A program made the translations under genes and the position numbers. A model generated the notes under the pieces. That model was not told the origin of the DNA. It worked only from the letters and a program-made list of their open reading frames with translations, and made no database searches. Below, in pieces: positions 63,383 through 64,000 of a DNA stretch of 64,000 nucleotides. The stretch spans positions 2,104,501 through 2,168,500 of the forward strand of contig NZ_CP072309.1 in the NCBI RefSeq assembly GCF_017726655.1. The letters are read 5' to 3'. The DNA is from Agrobacterium tumefaciens (GTDB lineage Bacteria > Pseudomonadota > Alphaproteobacteria > Rhizobiales > Rhizobiaceae). Position 1 is the stretch's first letter; each line of letters starts with the position of its first letter.

Positions 63383-63709
63383 ATGTCTAATTTGCGCTTG
63401 AATGATAATATGTTAGCATTTAAAATTTCTTCTCCTGTGGAGGTTATCCGAGACCTGGCGGACAGAATGAAGCGGCGACGGATCCAGCAAGGATTGACCC
63501 AGCGCGAATTGGCTGCGAGATCGAATGTCTCCTACGGATCGCTGAGGCTATTTGAAGAAACCGGCAAAATTTCCCTCGAAAGTCTGGTAAAAATTGCCTT
63601 TGCTCTTGAGGCGGAAGCGGAATTCGAACGGCTGTTTCCAGGCCTGCCGCCACAGAATATCGATGATGTCATTGATCGTCCTCTCAAGCAGCGTGTGCGC
63701 CGTAAATGA
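63383..63709 (+). CDS. hipB: HipB-like antitoxin, XRE family
   Basis: The 108-residue product has a helix-turn-helix domain: RRIQQGLTQRELAARSNVSY with GSLRLFEETGKISLESLVKI. This is the HipB/XRE pattern. Its stop overlaps the hipA ATG by 4 bases. The start at 63,383 has no strong ribosome site; an ATG at 63,410 is possible. The AT-rich DNA upstream likely holds its operators. Confidence 0.87.
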   Translation: MSNLRLNDNMLAFKISSPVEVIRDLADRMKRRRIQQGLTQRELAARSNVSYGSLRLFEETGKISLESLVKIAFALEAEAEFERLFPGLPPQNIDDVIDRPLKQRVRRK

Positions 63710-64000
63710 AGTTCACGTCAATCCAGAAGATGAGCGTTTATCTTGAGCTCGAAGGGAATGAGAAAAAGCTCGGGACGCTTGCCTGGAGCGGCAGGGAACG
63801 GAGGGCTTACTTCGAGTACGCGGCGGAGTTTCTGACAGCGCCCCTTTTGATTTCTCCATTCCATATGATGGCGACCAGTGGGTTGATTGCGGCGCCTCGC
63901 GATCCGTTCGACGGGCTTCACGGGCTGTTCAACGACAGCCTGCCGGATGGGTGGGGTCGTTTGTTGCTGGACCGCCGTCTTCAGCGGGCGGGTATCGACT
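63706..64000 (+). CDS. hipA: HipA-like serine/threonine kinase toxin, N-terminus only (cut by the window edge)
   Basis: HipA kinases phosphorylate targets such as glutamyl-tRNA synthetase and cause dormancy. The window holds the first 98 codons. They show the HipA N-terminal domain: VYLELEGNEKKLGTLAWSGR near residue 11, then FEYAAEFL. GLFNDSLPDGWGRLLLDRRL near residue 73 is the family signature leading to the kinase domain. The rest lies beyond the window. Confidence 0.88.
   Translation, partial: MKFTSIQKMSVYLELEGNEKKLGTLAWSGRERRAYFEYAAEFLTAPLLISPFHMMATSGLIAAPRDPFDGLHGLFNDSLPDGWGRLLLDRRLQRAGID

Noticed and set aside
1..64000. tRNA, rRNA, riboswitch and complete insertion sequence
   Set aside because: I looked for these by eye and found none that I could support; only an IS66 fragment is present.

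Overview
The window comes from an alphaproteobacterium of the Rhizobiales, most likely the Agrobacterium/Rhizobium group. The main evidence is the layout of its type VI secretion (T6SS) locus. A tssA-tssB-tssC arm is read leftward, and a divergent clpV-hcp-tai-tae-vgrG-effector arm is read rightward, as in the imp/hcp operons of Agrobacterium tumefaciens. The gene content is that of an accessory chromosomal or second-replicon region. I see no rRNA, tRNA, CRISPR array or replication origin.

Region 1 (1-15.0 kb) is the T6SS. It holds the sheath (TssB, TssC), TssA, the ClpV unfoldase and Hcp with a strong hairpin behind it. Then follow an amidase effector with its periplasmic immunity protein (tai/tae), VgrG, a DUF2169 adaptor, and a DUF4150 (PAAR-like) protein whose C-terminus looks like an AHH-type nuclease. 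Next to that is a propeller-like putative immunity protein. Region 2 (15.1-26.1 kb) has a glucoamylase-gnd-zwf-polyphosphate glucokinase operon, which should carry glucan-derived glucose into the pentose phosphate route. It lies between two copies of an uncharacterised module: a DKNYY-repeat protein and a secreted protein here called family H. One family H copy is frameshifted and truncated, and the second DKNYY copy is only a relic.

Region 3 (26.1-37.0 kb) is a peptide/amide uptake and hydrolysis cluster. It has an MmgE/PrpD protein, two LysR regulators, and a DppBC-DF type ABC importer with its solute-binding protein. A serine hydrolase of class A beta-lactamase fold without a signal peptide and an M20 amidohydrolase complete it. 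Region 4 (37-44.6 kb) is mixed: a gene-poor stretch, small membrane proteins, a SnoaL-like protein, a phosphatase, a P-loop kinase, VapBC, an FAD/NAD(P)-binding protein and a MOSC protein.

Region 5 (44.7-59.5 kb) is an accessory island rich in orphan immunity-like and secreted small proteins. It contains two tandem paralogous modules, a DUF1963 protein, a SUKH/SMI1 protein, a GAD-like/DUF1851 (Tdi1-like) protein and several exported hypotheticals. Among them are gene relics (RES toxin, PanE, glyoxalase-like, IS66 transposase) and two families of short dispersed repeats. This pattern suggests a reservoir of T6SS or polymorphic-toxin immunity genes built by repeated recombination. Region 6 (59.7-64 kb) carries an S9 peptidase-MerR-DUF6665 operon and the start of a hipBA toxin-antitoxin operon cut by the window edge.

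All functional calls come from reading the translated sequence and family knowledge; no database search was run. Frameshifts reported here could be sequencing errors.
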